From: Acidimicrobiia bacterium | Lineage (GTDB): Bacteria > Actinomycetota > Acidimicrobiia > Spongiisociales > JAENVV01 | Assembly: GCA_024637275.1 (NCBI GenBank) | Contig: JAGXFS010000009.1 | Coordinates: 1 to 34,354, forward strand | Reading direction: 5' to 3' | DNA: 34,354 bases | In this document: one piece after another, positions 9,619-19,120 of the stretch | Layout: each line of letters begins with the position of its first letter | Numbering within the stretch: position 1 is the stretch's first letter | Notes under the pieces: generated by a model | The model's database searches: none | Told to the model about the DNA's origin: nothing | Seen by the model: only the letters and a program-made list of their open reading frames with translations | Program-made: the position numbers and the translations under genes

Positions 9619-10664
9619 CAGGATTCCGCCAGTAGTGCGTCAACAAAGGCTGCCGGCTCGAACCTGACCAGGTCGTCAACCCCTTCACCGACACCAATAA
9701 ATTTCACGGGAACCCCCAACTCTTGCTCGACGCCGATAGCAATGCCTCCCTTGGCGGTGCCATCCATCTTGGTCAGCACGATACCGGTCACACCTACAGC
9801 GTCGGTGAATTGTTTGGTCTGAGCCAGTCCGTTCTGTCCGGTGGTGGCATCGAGGACTAAAAGCACTTCGTCGATTGAGCCGGCTTCGCGCTCAAGGATT
9901 CGAACGATCTTGGTGAGTTCGGCCATCAAATTGGTTTTCGAATGCAACCGCCCGGCCGTGTCAACGATCACGGCACCCTTCTTGCGGGTCTTGGCCGCAT
10001 GATAGGCATCGTGGGCGACCGACGCCGGATCCGAACCCGGTGCGGCCGTGATGATCTCCACTCCCACCCGATCCGCCCAGGTGCGCAGCTGAGTGTCGGC
10101 CGCCGCCCGGAAGGTATCGGCGGCTCCCAGAATCGAATCGGTGCCCTCCTCGCGCAGGCGGGCGGCCAGCTTGGCGATCGTGGTGGTCTTACCAACTCCG
10201 TTGACACCCACGACGACAATCACCGCAGGCGTGTTGATCCGCCGGATCGAACGATCCTGTCCCTCAAGCGTTGCGAGAAGTTCGTTTCTCAGCGCTGACC
10301 GGGCAGCATCGGGCGTGTCGGGATTAGATGCTCTGACCCGGTCGACGATTCGAGTGCTGGTGGCCACCCCAAGGTCGGCGGCAATGAGTGCCTCCTCGAG
10401 CCCCTCGTAGAGGTCGTTGTCGGTCGATCCGAACGCGTCCCGTAAACGGCCACCCAGCGACGACCTGGTCTTCGACAGGCGATCGGCCAACGAAGTGGTC
10501 GCCGCCTCGGGGCGCTTCCTCGCGGTGGGAGCCTCTATCGATGCCTCGGATCGAGCCTTCAGCTGAGCCTGGGTACGGCGCCGGAGCGTGTAAAAGGCCC
10601 CACCGCCCACGACGAGCACGGCGGCGACAATGAGAATGATCGTCAGCGTTGTGTCCACGACCAT
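9618..10664 (-). CDS. ftsY: Signal recognition particle receptor FtsY
   Basis: N-terminal hydrophobic segment; NG-domain GVNGVGKTTTIAKLA, DTFRAAADTQL, VDTAGRLHSKTNLMAEL, TKMDGTAKGG. Confidence 0.96.
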   Translation of the reverse strand: MVVDTTLTIILIVAAVLVVGGGAFYTLRRRTQAQLKARSEASIEAPTARKRPEAATTSLADRLSKTRSSLGGRLRDAFGSTDNDLYEGLEEALIAADLGVATSTRIVDRVRASNPDTPDAARSALRNELLATLEGQDRSIRRINTPAVIVVVGVNGVGKTTTIAKLAARLREEGTDSILGAADTFRAAADTQLRTWADRVGVEIITAAPGSDPASVAHDAYHAAKTRKKGAVIVDTAGRLHSKTNLMAELTKIVRILEREAGSIDEVLLVLDATTGQNGLAQTKQFTDAVGVTGIVLTKMDGTAKGGIAIGVEQELGVPVKFIGVGEGVDDLVRFEPAAFVDALLAES

Positions 10665-10668
10665 GAGG

Positions 10669-13600
10669 TTACGCGCTTTCGAACGCCAGCTGCCCGCTCA
10701 TCTTCTTGGCGATGACCTTCGAGGAGCCACCGGGTTCCATGGTTACCCCGTACAGGACGTCGGCGCACTCCATGGTCTGCTGTTGATGCGTGACGATCAT
10801 CAACTGGGCAGAATCGCGGAAGTTCTCAACCAGATCCAGGAAACGATGCAAGTTGGCGTCGTCCAGGGCGGCCTCCACCTCGTCCATGATGTAGAACGGG
10901 CTCGGCCGAGCTTTGAACACTGCGAACAGGAACGCCAGGGCCGCCAGGGATCGCTCCCCACCCGAAAGTAGCTGGAGGCGGCTGACCTTCTTGCCGAGCG
11001 GTTGGGCTTTGATGTCAACGCCCGTAATGAGCGGATTATCGGGATCGGTCAGCACCAATTCACCGCGACCGCCCGGGAAGAGGATTCCGAAATGCTCCTC
11101 ATAGAACCTGGCGACCTGGCCGAAGGCTTCCATAAACAATTCCACGATCTGCTCGTCGATCGCTTTGATGACCGACCGCAGCTCGTTGCGGGCGTGGTCG
11201 AGGTCGTCGAGCTGGGCTTGCATGAAGTCGTGGCGCTCGTTGAGTTCTCGGTACTCGGCAGCGGCCAGCGGGTTGATCGGCCCCATTCGACGCAGTTCGC
11301 TATCAAGGGTATTGAGACGGCCACGTAGGTCGGCGTTCTCAGGCAGGTCGGGTCGGGGAGCCGCCAAAGCCTGCTCGTCGCTGGCGTCAGCGTCTCTGCG
11401 TAGTCCCTCTTCCGTAGCCTCAAGTCGAACCCGAAGCTCGGCCAGTTCGATACCAAGCGCCGCCAGCTGATCTTTGTTGGAAGCAATGGTGCGCTGAAGT
11501 TCGTCACGGCGAGTTCTCGCATCCCGCAGCTTCCGTCCTGCTTCCCCGGCATCTTCCCGAAGCTTGACCTGGCGTTCCCGAAGGGTGCGAATATGGTCAC
11601 GGACAATGTCGAGCGCCTGACGAGCCTGAGCGTCGACCTGCTGGAGGTGGGCGATATCGGCCGGATCGACCGGATTGGCGTCCAGCTCGGTGGACTCTGT
11701 GGATACTTCAGTCAACCGCCGCTGCAACATGGCTCTACGCTCGACAATGGCACCAAGCGTCGCCGCCGATTCCTGGGCGGCCAGCTTCGCCTCATCACGA
11801 CGATTAGCCACCTCGGTTCGACGCTCCGCCAGTGCCTGCCAGGCTTTCTGTCGCTCGGCTTCTTCACCCTCGAGGGCAGCCAGTCGCTGCTCAAGGCGAG
11901 CGATCTGCTCCTCACGCTCTGAGGCCGATTCGGCGAGCGCAGTTCGCCTACCCTCGAGCCGGGCGATCTCCTCAACCAAACCGTCACGCGAGCGTGTGAG
12001 GCGTCCGAGCGCTTCGGTGGTTCCTGCCAGCTTGGCCTCAATCCGCTCGAGGGCCACCCGGGATTGCTGCTCGGTGGTCTTGGCCTGCTCGGACTCGCGT
12101 TTGGCCGTGAGGTAGCGACTCTTGGTGCGGGCGGCTTCTTGTTCAGCCCGTTCCAGATCGATCAGGGCAACTTCCAACATGGCCGGGGTCGCTCCGTCCG
12201 GGTGGGCGATCCGAATACCGAACGACGTGAGCAGGTCACCCTCCGGTGTCACAACTCGAATGCCGGGATGACGCTGGACGATCTCCCATCCCGATGACCA
12301 GCCTTCGGCAACCACCACATCGCCGAGCAACGCATTCGCCAGAACCGAATCGGTGTTTGGGCCAAGGGCGGCGACGAGGGTCTGCAGTCCCCAGGCGGCG
12401 GCAACTCCGGTGGCTTGGGAATCGTCCGCCGCAACCGGCGTCACCATCGGGACGCCACCAAAACCCTCCGACTTCAGGTCGCCAACAACCGAACCGAGAT
12501 CCGCAACGCTTGTGACTGCCAGCGCGTCAGCCCACGGGCCAAGCGCGGCGTCTACTGCGGCTGCCATGTCAACCGGAATGTCCAGCGCCGCAGCGATCGG
12601 GCCTGTCACCTGGGCCGACGACTCAGCTCGTTGACGTGCCGCCGGATCAGCGAGTCCTGCCACAGCCCCTTCAAGTGCCTCAACTCTTGCGGTCGAAGAG
12701 GCCAGACCGAGTTCTGATGTTTTGTAGGCCGCTTCGGCAGCTTCGTAGCGAACCTGTTCAGAGGATGCGGCCTCGCTGGCGGCCGTGTGGTCCGCTTGAG
12801 CCGTCCCCTGCTCTATATCTAGGTCCAAAATATCTGTATTGGCGCGGTCGATTTCGCTCGTCTCGCGATCGACCTGAGCGACGAGAGCGTCAAGCCGTTT
12901 CGTGATCTGATCACGTTCTCGCCGATCGCGGTCGTTGGCCGCCTGGTTCGATCGCAGGTCCCCGCGGACAATGGCGATCGCACCCTCGGCCGGCATGGCT
13001 TCCTGTTCGGCAAGCGACCGCTCTTCGTCCTCAAGTGTGGCCAGGACCCGGGCGTTGCGTTCGGCTGCATCGGCTGCTGCCGACTGGTCCTCAATCGACA
13101 GGGCAAGGTTGATGCGCAGTTCTTCGGCTTCGGCCAGCAGATCACCACGTCGCTCGCCGGCACCCTCAAGCCGTGCCGTGAGACTCCTACATCTTTCAGC
13201 GGCCACTGTCGAGATGGAGCGCAACCGCTCGGCGGTGGTTTCGAGTCGGGCGGCAGCAGCCGTGTCACGATCGAGCGTCTGGCCCGCCACCCCTGCCAAA
13301 TCTGCGAGTTTCTCAAGTGATGCTTCGATCTGATCGAACTCGCGGACGGTCAGAGCAACTGACTCAACTCGACTCGCCTCCTCAGCACTTGCCTGCGTGA
13401 GTCGCTGTGAGATGCGGCGAAGCGCTTCTCCGCCAAGATACAACCGGAGACCGTGGATCTCGGATCGCACGTCTTCGTAACGGTCGGCATCCTCAGCCTG
13501 CCGCTTCAGTGGCCGGATCTGGCGTTTCAGCTCTTTGAGGATGTCGGTAAGCCGTAGGACGTCAGCGTCGGTGCGTTCAAGCCTTCTGATCGACCGATCT

Positions 13601-14121
13601 TTGCGCTGGCGATGTTTGAGGATTCCCGCGGCTTCTTCAATAATCGCCCGGTGTTCGTCTCCTTTGGCGTTGAGGACCGCATCAAGCTGGCCCTGGCCGA
13701 CGATCACGTGTTGATGCCGCCCAACGCCCGAATCGGCGAGCATCTCCTGAACATCGAGCAAGCGACAGGAAATCCCGTTGATCTCATAGTCCGACGACCC
13801 ATCGCGGTATAAGCGACGGGTGACGGTGACCTCATCGAGGTCGAGGGGCAGCAAACCGGAACCGTTATCGAAGGTGAGTGAAACTTCGGCGCGTCCGAGT
13901 GATGGTCGCGTCGCCGTGCCTGCGAAGATCACGTCTTCCATTTTTTCGGTACGAAGGTTCTTGGTGGACTGCGTTCCCATGACCCAGGCGACCGCGTCCA
14001 CGACGTTGGACTTCCCTGAACCGTTAGGTCCCACGATCACAGTGACGCCCGGTTCGAACTCGATCCGGGTTCTGTCGGCGAACGACTTGAAGCCGGTGAT
14101 CTTCAGCGACTTGAGGTACAC
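10669..14121 (-). CDS. smc: Chromosome segregation protein SMC
   Basis: 1150 aa with GTG start; MYLKSLKITGFKSFADRT, GPNGSGKSNVVDAVAWVMG, central hinge flanked by coiled coil, C-terminal LLSGGERSLAALAFLFA and DEVEAALDDANL. Confidence 0.97.
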   Translation of the reverse strand: MYLKSLKITGFKSFADRTRIEFEPGVTVIVGPNGSGKSNVVDAVAWVMGTQSTKNLRTEKMEDVIFAGTATRPSLGRAEVSLTFDNGSGLLPLDLDEVTVTRRLYRDGSSDYEINGISCRLLDVQEMLADSGVGRHQHVIVGQGQLDAVLNAKGDEHRAIIEEAAGILKHRQRKDRSIRRLERTDADVLRLTDILKELKRQIRPLKRQAEDADRYEDVRSEIHGLRLYLGGEALRRISQRLTQASAEEASRVESVALTVREFDQIEASLEKLADLAGVAGQTLDRDTAAAARLETTAERLRSISTVAAERCRSLTARLEGAGERRGDLLAEAEELRINLALSIEDQSAAADAAERNARVLATLEDEERSLAEQEAMPAEGAIAIVRGDLRSNQAANDRDRRERDQITKRLDALVAQVDRETSEIDRANTDILDLDIEQGTAQADHTAASEAASSEQVRYEAAEAAYKTSELGLASSTARVEALEGAVAGLADPAARQRAESSAQVTGPIAAALDIPVDMAAAVDAALGPWADALAVTSVADLGSVVGDLKSEGFGGVPMVTPVAADDSQATGVAAAWGLQTLVAALGPNTDSVLANALLGDVVVAEGWSSGWEIVQRHPGIRVVTPEGDLLTSFGIRIAHPDGATPAMLEVALIDLERAEQEAARTKSRYLTAKRESEQAKTTEQQSRVALERIEAKLAGTTEALGRLTRSRDGLVEEIARLEGRRTALAESASEREEQIARLEQRLAALEGEEAERQKAWQALAERRTEVANRRDEAKLAAQESAATLGAIVERRAMLQRRLTEVSTESTELDANPVDPADIAHLQQVDAQARQALDIVRDHIRTLRERQVKLREDAGEAGRKLRDARTRRDELQRTIASNKDQLAALGIELAELRVRLEATEEGLRRDADASDEQALAAPRPDLPENADLRGRLNTLDSELRRMGPINPLAAAEYRELNERHDFMQAQLDDLDHARNELRSVIKAIDEQIVELFMEAFGQVARFYEEHFGILFPGGRGELVLTDPDNPLITGVDIKAQPLGKKVSRLQLLSGGERSLAALAFLFAVFKARPSPFYIMDEVEAALDDANLHRFLDLVENFRDSAQLMIVTHQQQTMECADVLYGVTMEPGGSSKVIAKKMSGQLAFESA

Positions 14122-14186
14122 GTAATTACATCCCTGTGATTAGACCAAAAAGAGGATATCACGCGTCCCCGCTGCGCGCACACCCA

Positions 14187-15017
14187 TCACACCTGACAGG
14201 TTTCACACCAGAAACTGGAGCGCCCTCCTAGAACGGTGCGTTTGATAAGCGTGCCACATGTCCGACAGTGCTCCCCTTCCCGGCCGTACACCCGGAGGCG
14301 GCTTGTGAATTGTCCTGCCCGGCCATCGGGAAGCAGATAGGCCAGGTCGTCGAGGCTGGTCCCGCCGTGCTTGAGCCCGGCCCTGAGTACCGGCCCGATC
14401 GCCGCTCGAATGGCCCTGACTTCGTCGACGGTCAAACTCCCGGACTCCCGGTCGCCACGAATCCCCGCCCGGCTGAGTACCTCGTCGGCGTAGATATTGC
14501 CGAGACCCGCCAAAAAGCGTTGATCGAGCAGCAAGGTCTTAATCGCGACTTTCCGGCCAGCCATGACCTTGCCCATCGAAGCCACCGGCGGCAACGCTTC
14601 CAATGCGTCGGGTCCGAGGGACCCGATCGAAGAGAATTCGAGTTCTTCAGGAGTGTGAGCGGCTACAAAACCGAAGGTGCGCGGGTCGACCAGACGGATC
14701 TCCTGACCCGCATCGGTGGTGAATACAACGTTCGTGTGCATGTCCTCGGGCTCCCCGATGTCTTTGATCTGGAACTTGCCGGACATGCCGAGATGGAGAA
14801 TCAATGTGATGTCGCCTTCGACGTCCCCCACCATAAATTTGCCGATCCGACCCAGCCGGTCGAGTCGGCGACCTTCCAAACGATCAACAACGTCGACCGG
14901 TCGAACGTTGCGCCTGGCCATGCGGGGCCGACGAATAGCAACGGATTCGAACCGGCGACCCTCCATGACCGGAACGAGAGAACGCCGGGTTGTCTCGACC
15001 TCAGGTAGCTCTGGCAT
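14187..15017 (-). CDS. mutM: Formamidopyrimidine-DNA glycosylase
   Basis: MPELPEVETTRRSL, HLGMSGKF, GLGNIYADEVL, C-terminal zinc finger CRTCGTLIKRTVLGGRSSFWCETCQ. Confidence 0.97.
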   Translation of the reverse strand: MPELPEVETTRRSLVPVMEGRRFESVAIRRPRMARRNVRPVDVVDRLEGRRLDRLGRIGKFMVGDVEGDITLILHLGMSGKFQIKDIGEPEDMHTNVVFTTDAGQEIRLVDPRTFGFVAAHTPEELEFSSIGSLGPDALEALPPVASMGKVMAGRKVAIKTLLLDQRFLAGLGNIYADEVLSRAGIRGDRESGSLTVDEVRAIRAAIGPVLRAGLKHGGTSLDDLAYLLPDGRAGQFTSRLRVYGREGEHCRTCGTLIKRTVLGGRSSFWCETCQV

Positions 15018-15022
15018 GTGCT

Positions 15023-15685
15023 CTAAAACGAATCAAGCGCTTCGGCCGCAGCCGCCTGCTCGGCTTCCTTTTTGGACTTGCCCTCGCCCGTACCGGCCGG
15101 TTTGCCGTCGACCTCAAGCTGGGCCTCGAATGTCTTGGCATGATCAGGCCCCGATTCTGTAACCCGGTATCTCGGTCTCAGACCCCGGGCAGCGAGTTCC
15201 TCCTGGAGGCGCGTCTTGTAGTCGCGTTTTCCGGGTTCGGCCGCTCGGGCGTCCACCAACGGACCCCACAGTTTCAAGATGACCGCTTTGGCAACCTCAA
15301 TCCCACCATCGAGGTACACGGCAGCAATCACAGCCTCCATGGCATCGGCAAGAATCGAGGCCTTCTTGCGCCCGCCGGAGGCTTCCTCCCCCCGGCCGAG
15401 CGCCAGGTTCGAGCCGAGGTCGAGGCTCAAGGCCAAATGAGCGAGCTCATCACGGTTCACGCAGGCCGCCCGGACCTTGGCCATCGTCCCCTCACTTAGA
15501 TTTGGAAAGGCCGTATACAGGTGATCGGTTATGACCAGTTGCAATACCGCATCCCCCAAAAACTCCATCCGCTCGTTGTCATCACCAGATGGACCTTCGG
15601 CGGCGAAAGAACGATGAAGCAAGGCGTGTTTGAGGAGCCTCTCGTCCGCAAACGCGTGCCCGAGTCTTGTCTGAAGGTCATTCAT
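15023..15685 (-). CDS. rnc: Ribonuclease III
   Basis: NERMEFLGDAVLQLV signature, DAMEAVIAAVYLDGG, dsRBD at the C terminus. Confidence 0.96.
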   Translation of the reverse strand: MNDLQTRLGHAFADERLLKHALLHRSFAAEGPSGDDNERMEFLGDAVLQLVITDHLYTAFPNLSEGTMAKVRAACVNRDELAHLALSLDLGSNLALGRGEEASGGRKKASILADAMEAVIAAVYLDGGIEVAKAVILKLWGPLVDARAAEPGKRDYKTRLQEELAARGLRPRYRVTESGPDHAKTFEAQLEVDGKPAGTGEGKSKKEAEQAAAAEALDSF

Positions 15686-16659
15686 TACGAATCGGATCCG
15701 AGCTGATTAGCGATTTCGGCAACAAGCCCCCGTCGCGCACCGTCGGCAGCCATTTCCAACGCGTTGGCAATGCCTTTGGCGGTCGCCGAACCGTGTCCGA
15801 TGACCACCACGCCCTTGGACCCGACCAGGTGCGCCCCGTTGTCCGCCGACATGGCGTCAGCCATCCGCTTCACGTGTGGCGCAAGTTCGGCCTGGCCGGC
15901 ATCGGACAGCGAGTTGGCTACATCGGAAAACATCCCGAGAGCGATACGAATCATTCCCTCGGCAGTCTTGAGGGTTACGTTTCCGGTGAATCCATCCGTC
16001 ACGAAAACATCGGCAATGTCACTAGCGAGGTCACGGCCCTCGACGTTGCCGACGAAGTTCACGGCCGGATCCCACTCGAGCAGGTCATAGGCAGCCCGCT
16101 CCAGGTCACGGCCCTTGCCACGTTCCTCACCGATGGTGAGCAATCCGACCCGGGGGTTTTCACAACCGATGTACACCCTGGCCACCTGGCTGCCCATGAT
16201 GGCGAATTGGTTGAGATGCTCGGGCTTGCAGTCCGGGTTTGCGCCGCTGTCGAGAACCACCGTTGGCTTAACCGGGGTTGGGAAAATGGTGGCGATGGCC
16301 GGCCGAAGCACACCGGGCAGGCGACCGATCACGATGGCCGCTGCCGCCAAGGCCGCCCCGGTAGACCCGGCCGATACCAGAGCGTCCGCTTCCGCATCGC
16401 GTACCAACTGAGCGGCGCGCACGATTGAAGCGTCTGGACGTTCTCTGATGGCGCGAACCGGATTGTCTGCCATCTCGATACGTTGGCTAGCGTGGACTAC
16501 CGGCAGGTCGGCCTGGTGCTTTTCTAGTTCCGAACGCAGTTGATGCTCATCGCCGACCAGCACGACATCGACGCCTCGCCCGGCGGCCAGGAGCGCACCA
16601 GCGACAGTTTCGACGGGGGCGTAATCGCCACCCATCGCATCGAGCGCTACGCGGGCCAG
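15685..16659 (-). CDS. plsX: Phosphate acyltransferase PlsX; start uncertain (CTG at 16659 or ATG at 16635)
   Basis: ALDAMGGDYAPVETVAGAL..., VSAGSTGAALAAA, DSGANPDCKPEHLNQFA, VTDGFTGNVTLKT. The VALD segment lies upstream of the only in-frame ATG. Confidence 0.9.
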   Translation of the reverse strand: MARVALDAMGGDYAPVETVAGALLAAGRGVDVVLVGDEHQLRSELEKHQADLPVVHASQRIEMADNPVRAIRERPDASIVRAAQLVRDAEADALVSAGSTGAALAAAAIVIGRLPGVLRPAIATIFPTPVKPTVVLDSGANPDCKPEHLNQFAIMGSQVARVYIGCENPRVGLLTIGEERGKGRDLERAAYDLLEWDPAVNFVGNVEGRDLASDIADVFVTDGFTGNVTLKTAEGMIRIALGMFSDVANSLSDAGQAELAPHVKRMADAMSADNGAHLVGSKGVVVIGHGSATAKGIANALEMAADGARRGLVAEIANQLGSDS

Positions 16660-16668
16660 AGCCGCACC

Positions 16669-16851
16669 CTACTTTTCGGCTGGAACCGCGACCGTACGGC
16701 CACGATAGGTACCGCAAGCCGCGCAGGCGCGGTGCGGCATCTTTGGTTCATGACACTGCGGACATGTCGAGGGAGTCGGATGCTCCATCTTCCATTGCGA
16801 CTTACGTCGGCGAGTGCGCGAACGCGACATTTTTTTCTTGGGGACCGCCAC
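16669..16851 (-). CDS. rpmF: 50S ribosomal protein L32
   Basis: MAVPKKKMSRSRTRRRKSQW...CPQCHEPKMPHRACAACGTYRGR. Confidence 0.97.
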   Translation of the reverse strand: MAVPKKKMSRSRTRRRKSQWKMEHPTPSTCPQCHEPKMPHRACAACGTYRGRTVAVPAEK

Positions 16852-16861
16852 GGCGAACTCC

Positions 16862-17359
16862 TTACAGGTCTTCGGGGTCTAAAAGCTGAGCCAATATAGC
16901 GAAGGGCGACGAACTTACGTCCTCGTGGCCTTCGCACGGTTCCCTATTCAAGTCGGTTCCGCACGTAGAACAAAGTCCGGCGCAGTCGGATCGACAGATC
17001 GGCGACAGCGGAAGGCTCAGGAGAACCTCATCCCGGATCGGTTCTTCGATGTCAATCCATCCTGGGTCGTTGATCGCCAGGATGTCCTCGGACTGGGGAT
17101 CCTCGGCGTAGAGCTGACTAAATCGGGCTTTCCCCGGATACTCGAACTCGACCAAACACCGTATGCACGTGGCTGTCGCGACGTAGCGCATACGCCCTGA
17201 TGCCATGATGTCCCGGACGCCCGCGTCGTACCGAACCAGACCGGTTACGGGACCGTCGAGCTTGGCCGCATCCATAATTGCGGTGATGTGAATGGAAACC
17301 TCATCCTCACGGTGCGCACCTGGCGTCCCGATGAGGTCGGTAACAAGTACCTTCATCAT
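16862..17359 (-). CDS. DUF177 (YceD-like) protein
   Basis: 165 aa; CIRCL, ICRSDCAGLCSTCGTDLN cysteine motif; located directly upstream of rpmF, the usual context for this family. Confidence 0.88.
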   Translation of the reverse strand: MMKVLVTDLIGTPGAHREDEVSIHITAIMDAAKLDGPVTGLVRYDAGVRDIMASGRMRYVATATCIRCLVEFEYPGKARFSQLYAEDPQSEDILAINDPGWIDIEEPIRDEVLLSLPLSPICRSDCAGLCSTCGTDLNREPCEGHEDVSSSPFAILAQLLDPEDL

Positions 17360-17383
17360 CAGCTCAGCCTACTCCCGGTGTGC

Positions 17384-18115
17384 TCAATCCAGAATCGGGA
17401 CATCACCGGCCGCGGGCCGCGCCTGATGGAACTCCGAACGGGTTTCGCGGACCTGCCGGACGAGATTCCCAAAAAGGTGCTCTAACTGAACCAGGCGGTC
17501 TTCGGAATAGTCCTCGGCTTGGAGACGGATCCGGCGTCCCTCGCCCTCGGCGTTGCGGACAAGAATGTTGGCCTCTTCAACGGCTTCCGCCACGATATTG
17601 GACTGCGAGACCATCAGATCGGCCTGATGCCTGGCGTTTTCCATGATGGCGTGAGCCTTCTGGTTGGTCTGCGACATGATTTCTTTGGACTTCTCGTTGG
17701 CCCTCGCGACAAAGGCCTCCTGCTCGCGAATCATCCAGCGGGCAGCCCGCACTTCCTCAGGCAGCAACGAAAGGATCCGCTCAAGGTTCGTTATGAATGC
17801 GGCCTTGTTGACGAGGACATTCTGCGATAGCGGCATGGTCTTGGCTTCAAGCAACTGGGCAATGAGCTCTTCGAGCATCGACTCAATCGCCCCAACCTCG
17901 GCGCTGTCCAACGGGTCGCTCGCCAGATCACCCCCCACGCCCGGCATGGGGATGACTTTTGAAAACACGTCGTCGTCGGACTCAACGGCGGCCAGGTCGA
18001 TGAAATCGTCCTTCTCGTCACCAATGATGTCGACAAAGTCGGCAAGCGGGTCCTCCGACGTCCGGGTTCCCGACCCAGCTGGCAGGTCGAATCCACCAAA
18101 TTCGTTATCAGACAT
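17384..18115 (-). CDS. DivIVA-like / coiled-coil cell-division-associated protein
   Basis: 243 aa; acidic N terminus, then SQTNQKAHAIMENARHQADLMVSQSNIVAEAVEEANILVRNAEGEGRRIR coiled coil. Confidence 0.65.
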   Translation of the reverse strand: MSDNEFGGFDLPAGSGTRTSEDPLADFVDIIGDEKDDFIDLAAVESDDDVFSKVIPMPGVGGDLASDPLDSAEVGAIESMLEELIAQLLEAKTMPLSQNVLVNKAAFITNLERILSLLPEEVRAARWMIREQEAFVARANEKSKEIMSQTNQKAHAIMENARHQADLMVSQSNIVAEAVEEANILVRNAEGEGRRIRLQAEDYSEDRLVQLEHLFGNLVRQVRETRSEFHQARPAAGDVPILD

Positions 18116-18119
18116 AGCG

Positions 18120-18584
18120 TTACTCCTCTAGTGCGAGGGCGACCAACGCAGGTACAAGACCTTCGATCGAGCCACCCAGGGCAAATATCTCTTTGACCAA
18201 TGATGATGAAATGTGCGCAACTGCCGGGCTGGTCGGCAGGAAAACGGTATTGATACCCGACAACTGGCGGTTCATGTGGGCCATCCGGGTCTCGGTGTCG
18301 AAATCGGACACTCCCCGAACGCCCTTGACGATGACATCGGCACCCACGGCGGTGGCCAACTCGACAACCAAACCCGAAAACACTTCGATGCGCACGTTTG
18401 CGTGGTCCGACAAGAGATCGGCGAGAAGTTGCTTGCGCCGGTCGGCCGTGAGGCGGGGACTCTTCGACGGATTGGAAACCACCCCAACCACGACGTCGTC
18501 GAACATCGTCACAGCCCGATCGATGAGGTCCAGATGGCCGTTGGTCGGCGGGTCAAAACTGCCCGCACACAAAGCCATCGTCAT
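18120..18584 (-). CDS. coaD: Phosphopantetheine adenylyltransferase
   Basis: MTMALCAGSFDPPTNGHLDLIDRAV; PTSPAVAHISSSLVKEI. ATG at 18584 overlaps the rsmD stop (ATGA); the ORF-track start 18608 is inside rsmD. Confidence 0.95.
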   Translation of the reverse strand: MTMALCAGSFDPPTNGHLDLIDRAVTMFDDVVVGVVSNPSKSPRLTADRRKQLLADLLSDHANVRIEVFSGLVVELATAVGADVIVKGVRGVSDFDTETRMAHMNRQLSGINTVFLPTSPAVAHISSSLVKEIFALGGSIEGLVPALVALALEE

Positions 18585-19120
18585 GTTGACTCCTTTTTGA
18601 AACGCCAAAGTTGTGCACCACCGTATCGCCGCTCGTCCACCAACACGAGGCTTTCCGTTTCCGGGACCGTCGCTTCGACCGGTCGGTGCAGGACCACCAG
18701 GCCATCGGGGGCCGTTCGCCGACTCAATGCCGCCATAGTGGCCAACACAGATTCGTCGCTGTCGGGATAGGGAGGATCGACAAATACCAGGTCGAAAACC
18801 TCCGACCCGCTGGCTAGGAATGGGGCCACATCACCCGCCACCACGTCGCCGCCCAAGGCAACTGCCGCACAGTTGTCGCGCAGAACCGCCAGGGCTTTCC
18901 GGTCCCGCTCGACGAAGACCGCCCGGCTCGCCCCACGACTCAGCGCCTCAAGTCCCATAGAGCCGGTCCCGGCATAAAGATCCAGCACACTGGCTCCGAC
19001 CACGGCCGAACCGAGCGAGGAAAAAACGGCTTCCTTGATGCGATCTTGCATGGGACGAGTACCTTGATCCTTCGGAGCCTTCAGGCGGCGTCCTTTGGCC
19101 TCCCCAGCAATGATCCTCAT
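18581..19120 (-). CDS. rsmD: 16S rRNA (guanine(966)-N(2))-methyltransferase
   Basis: MRIIAGEAKGRRLKAP...TRPMQDRIKEAVFSSL; LDLYAGTGSMGLEALSRGA; FVDPPY. Confidence 0.95.
   Translation of the reverse strand: MRIIAGEAKGRRLKAPKDQGTRPMQDRIKEAVFSSLGSAVVGASVLDLYAGTGSMGLEALSRGASRAVFVERDRKALAVLRDNCAAVALGGDVVAGDVAPFLASGSEVFDLVFVDPPYPDSDESVLATMAALSRRTAPDGLVVLHRPVEATVPETESLVLVDERRYGGAQLWRFKKEST

Noticed and set aside
10630-13333. Numerous plus-strand ORFs antisense to smc (e.g. 11675-12115, 12935-13333)
   Set aside because: Mirror translations of a clear smc gene in high-GC DNA; Ser/Arg-rich with no domains.
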